Assembly: GCF_011758745.1 (NCBI RefSeq) | Contig: NZ_JAANOV010000001.1 | Location: forward strand, 3,782,001-3,846,000 | DNA from: Amycolatopsis granulosa | Lineage (GTDB): Bacteria; Actinomycetota; Actinomycetes; Mycobacteriales; Pseudonocardiaceae | Direction of reading: 5' to 3' | Length of the DNA stretch: 64,000 nucleotides | Part shown: positions 62,145-64,000 of the stretch, piece by piece | Position numbering within the stretch: the first letter of the stretch is position 1 | Layout: every line of letters begins with the position of its first letter | Program-made: the position numbers and the translations under genes | The notes under the pieces: generated by a model | The model's database searches: none | Seen by the model: the letters and a program-made list of their open reading frames with translations, nothing else | Told to the model about the DNA's origin: nothing

Positions 62145-63398
62145 GTGAGCATCTTCGAAAAGCTCGAATCCGAAGTGCGCAGCTACAGCCGGGGATGGCC
62201 GGTCGTGTTCGACCGGGCGCAGGGCACCCACCTCTACGGTGAGGACGGCCGCGCCTACCTCGACTTCTTCGCCGGCGCCGGCGCGCTGAACTACGGGCAC
62301 AACAACCCCGTGCTCAAGCAGGCCCTGATCGACTACATCGAGCGCGACGGCGTCACGCACGCCCTCGACATGTTCACCGTCGCCAAGCGTGACCTGCTCG
62401 AGACGTTCGACGAGCACATCCTCAAGCCGCGCGACCTGGACTACAAGGTCATCTTCCCGGGCCCCGGCGGTGCCAACGCCGTCGAGGCGGCCCTGAAGCT
62501 GGCCCGCAAGGTCACCGGCCGCGAGTCGGTCATCAACTTCACCAACGCCTTCCACGGCATGACGATCGGCGCGCTGTCGGTCACCGGGAACTCGATGAAG
62601 CGGCACGGCGCGGGCATCCCGCTGGTCCACGCCACTCCGATGCCTTACGACCAGTACTTCGACGGGGCGTACCCGGACTTCCTGTACTTCGAGCGCCTGC
62701 TCGAGGACTCCGGCAGCGGGCTCAACGAGCCGGCCGCCGTGATCGTGGAGACCGTGCAGGGCGAGGGCGGCATCAACGCGGCCGGCATGGAGTGGCTGCG
62801 GGGCCTGGCCGACCTGTGCAAGCGGCACGACATCCTGCTGATCGTCGACGACGTGCAGATGGGCTGCGGCCGCACCGGCCCGTTCTTCAGCTTCGAGGAC
62901 GCCGGGATCAAGCCGGACATCGTGTGCCTGTCGAAGTCGATCAGCGGCTACGGCCTGCCGATGGCGCTCACGCTCATCCGCCCCGAGCTCGACGTGTGGG
63001 AGCCCGGTGAGCACAACGGCACCTTCCGCGGCATCAGCCCCGCGTTCGTCACGGCCGCCGAGGCCCTGCGCACCTACTGGAGTGACGACTCGCTGGAGAA
63101 GGCGACCCGGGCCAAGGGTGAGCGCATCGGCGCGGCGCTGCAGGGCCTGGTCGACGCCTACCCCGACGCCCAGCTGACCGCCAAGGGCCGTGGCCTTGCC
63201 CGCGGTTTGGAGTTCCAGAACGGGGAACTCGCCAGCAAGGTGTGCGCGGCTGCCTTCGAACGCGGTCTGCTGATGGAGACCTCCGGGCCGGACGGCGAGG
63301 TGGCGAAGCTGCTGCCCCCGCTGACCGTCACCGACGCCGAGATCGGCGAGGGGCTGGAGATCATCGACGCCTCCGTCCAGGCCGTGCTCGGGAAGTAG
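62145..63398 (+). CDS. ectB: Diaminobutyrate-2-oxoglutarate transaminase
   Basis: 417-aa PLP aminotransferase that makes diaminobutyrate from aspartate semialdehyde. The EctB start [23 protein letters not shown] is present, with [45 protein letters not shown] and the PLP Lys in [15 protein letters not shown]. It starts with GTG at 62145, preceded by GAGGGG. Length is typical. Confidence 0.96.
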   Translation: MSIFEKLESEVRSYSRGWPVVFDRAQGTHLYGEDGRAYLDFFAGAGALNYGHNNPVLKQALIDYIERDGVTHALDMFTVAKRDLLETFDEHILKPRDLDYKVIFPGPGGANAVEAALKLARKVTGRESVINFTNAFHGMTIGALSVTGNSMKRHGAGIPLVHATPMPYDQYFDGAYPDFLYFERLLEDSGSGLNEPAAVIVETVQGEGGINAAGMEWLRGLADLCKRHDILLIVDDVQMGCGRTGPFFSFEDAGIKPDIVCLSKSISGYGLPMALTLIRPELDVWEPGEHNGTFRGISPAFVTAAEALRTYWSDDSLEKATRAKGERIGAALQGLVDAYPDAQLTAKGRGLARGLEFQNGELASKVCAAAFERGLLMETSGPDGEVAKLLPPLTVTDAEIGEGLEIIDASVQAVLGK

Positions 63399-63420
63399 AA
63401 CAACGAGAAGAGGAGAAGTT

Positions 63421-63828
63421 TTGATCGTCCGGACCCTCGACGAGATCACCGACACCGACGCCGACATCAAGACGCCGAACTGGCGCTCGAAGCGGATCGT
63501 CCTCGCCAAGGAGAAGGTCGGTTTCTCGGTGCACGAGACCACGCTGTACGCGGGGACCGTCAACGACTTCTGGTACGCCAACCACATCGAGGCGGTCTTC
63601 GTCTACGAGGGCGAAGGCGAGATCACGAACAAGGAGACCGGGGAGACCTTCCAGCTGCGCCCCGGCTCGCTCTACCTGTTGAACAACCACGACAAGCACC
63701 AGGTCCGGCCGAAGACCGACATGAAGACCGTGTGCGTCTTCAACCCGCCGGTGACCGGCCGGGAGGTGCACGACGAGAACGGCGTGTACCCGCTGGTGGT
63801 CGAGGAAGACGCCGAAGCCACCGCCTGA
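63421..63828 (+). CDS. ectC: L-ectoine synthase
   Basis: 135-aa cupin that cyclises N-gamma-acetyldiaminobutyrate to ectoine. [46 protein letters not shown] is diagnostic, and the metal-site residues appear in [16 protein letters not shown] and [10 protein letters not shown]. It starts with TTG at 63421 (GAGGAGA upstream). It is third in the operon. Confidence 0.96.
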   Translation: MIVRTLDEITDTDADIKTPNWRSKRIVLAKEKVGFSVHETTLYAGTVNDFWYANHIEAVFVYEGEGEITNKETGETFQLRPGSLYLLNNHDKHQVRPKTDMKTVCVFNPPVTGREVHDENGVYPLVVEEDAEATA

Positions 63829-63888
63829 GCCACCCCGAACGCGGATCCCCTACCGGAAGGCACATCGCATACAAGGAGGCGAACCGAT

Positions 63889-64000
63889 TTGACGATCATG
63901 GAACCCGGTGTCCAGGACAGTTACCCCACGCGGGTCGCTGCCACCACCCAGCCCATCGACCGGGCCGACCCGACGGTCTGGGGCACCGAGGCCGACGGCC
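63889..64000 (+). CDS. ectD: Ectoine hydroxylase (5' part only)
   Basis: The gene is cut by the window end; 37 codons are visible. The DSYPTRV segment and the spacing match EctD, a 2-oxoglutarate/Fe(II) dioxygenase that makes 5-hydroxyectoine. The TTG at 63889 is chosen because AAGGAGG lies 9 nt upstream; the ATG at 63898 is too far. The catalytic HxD...H motif is outside the window. It begins 60 bp after ectC. Confidence 0.85.
   Translation, partial: MTIMEPGVQDSYPTRVAATTQPIDRADPTVWGTEADG

Noticed and set aside
1-64000. CRISPR arrays, insertion sequences, prophage genes, rRNA
   Set aside because: No regularly spaced repeats, transposase, integrase, phage structural genes or rRNA sequence were recognised.

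Overview
The window is high-GC actinobacterial DNA (GTG and TTG starts, 4-bp start/stop overlaps, ectoine genes, CarD/LpqE/RadA order, F420-type oxidoreductase). Gene content and protein style suggest Pseudonocardiaceae, most likely Amycolatopsis or a close relative. That placement is inference from gene content; no marker comparison was possible. No IS element, prophage or CRISPR array was seen. The window opens at the start of a metal-transport operon and ends inside ectD.

Region by region. 0-2.6 kb: zinc/manganese-type ABC importer (binding lipoprotein, ATPase, permease). 2.6-6.4 kb, minus strand: two tandem DUF445 membrane proteins and an AlgX/AlgJ-like O-acetyltransferase; its likely MBOAT partner lies at 19-20.4 kb. 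6.5-7.6 kb: a cytoskeleton-like coiled-coil protein with nine 11-residue repeats. 7.9-18.2 kb: a catabolic island for an unidentified polyol or short sugar, with MFS importer, two FGGY kinases, DeoR repressor, two phosphatase-like proteins, a one-chain DhaK-DhaL kinase, an RpiB-type isomerase, a 2-hydroxyacid dehydrogenase and a FucA-type aldolase. It carries two palindromic operators that share a half-site. 18.2-18.5 kb: a decayed GNAT gene. 20.6-27.8 kb: housekeeping block rlmB, cysS, HAD, ispF, ispD, carD, lpqE-like, radA. 27.8-31.9 kb: trehalose synthesis (otsA) with a trehalose-phosphatase/GH15 fusion. 31.9-33.7 kb: ThrE exporter and tRNA-Thr(UGU).

34-37.6 kb: a frameshifted membrane-anchored gene, a SnoaL-like protein, an ECF sigma factor paired with a YCII/DGPF protein, and a CoA-binding protein. 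37.6-43.9 kb: selenocysteine locus (selD on minus; tRNA-Sec, selA and selB on plus), with a KAP-like membrane P-loop NTPase directly after selD. 44-47.3 kb: SDR, small membrane protein, F420-type oxidoreductase with a TetR regulator, and a cupin. 47.4-54.6 kb: ilvD, then an aerobic benzoyl-CoA (box) operon: boxC, boxB, benzoate-CoA ligase and an amidohydrolase, without boxA or the semialdehyde dehydrogenase. 54.8-59.3 kb: VOC proteins with a MarR regulator, then SDR, Old-Yellow-Enzyme and TetR genes. 59.4-61.4 kb: methyltransferase, LapA-like protein, Abi-alpha-like protein. 61.6-64 kb: ectABC and the start of ectD.

The best candidates for under-described biology are the 7.9-18.2 kb catabolic island with its two related operators, the selD-linked KAP-like NTPase, the partial box operon with an added amidohydrolase, and a set of very clean palindromic operators beside their regulators.
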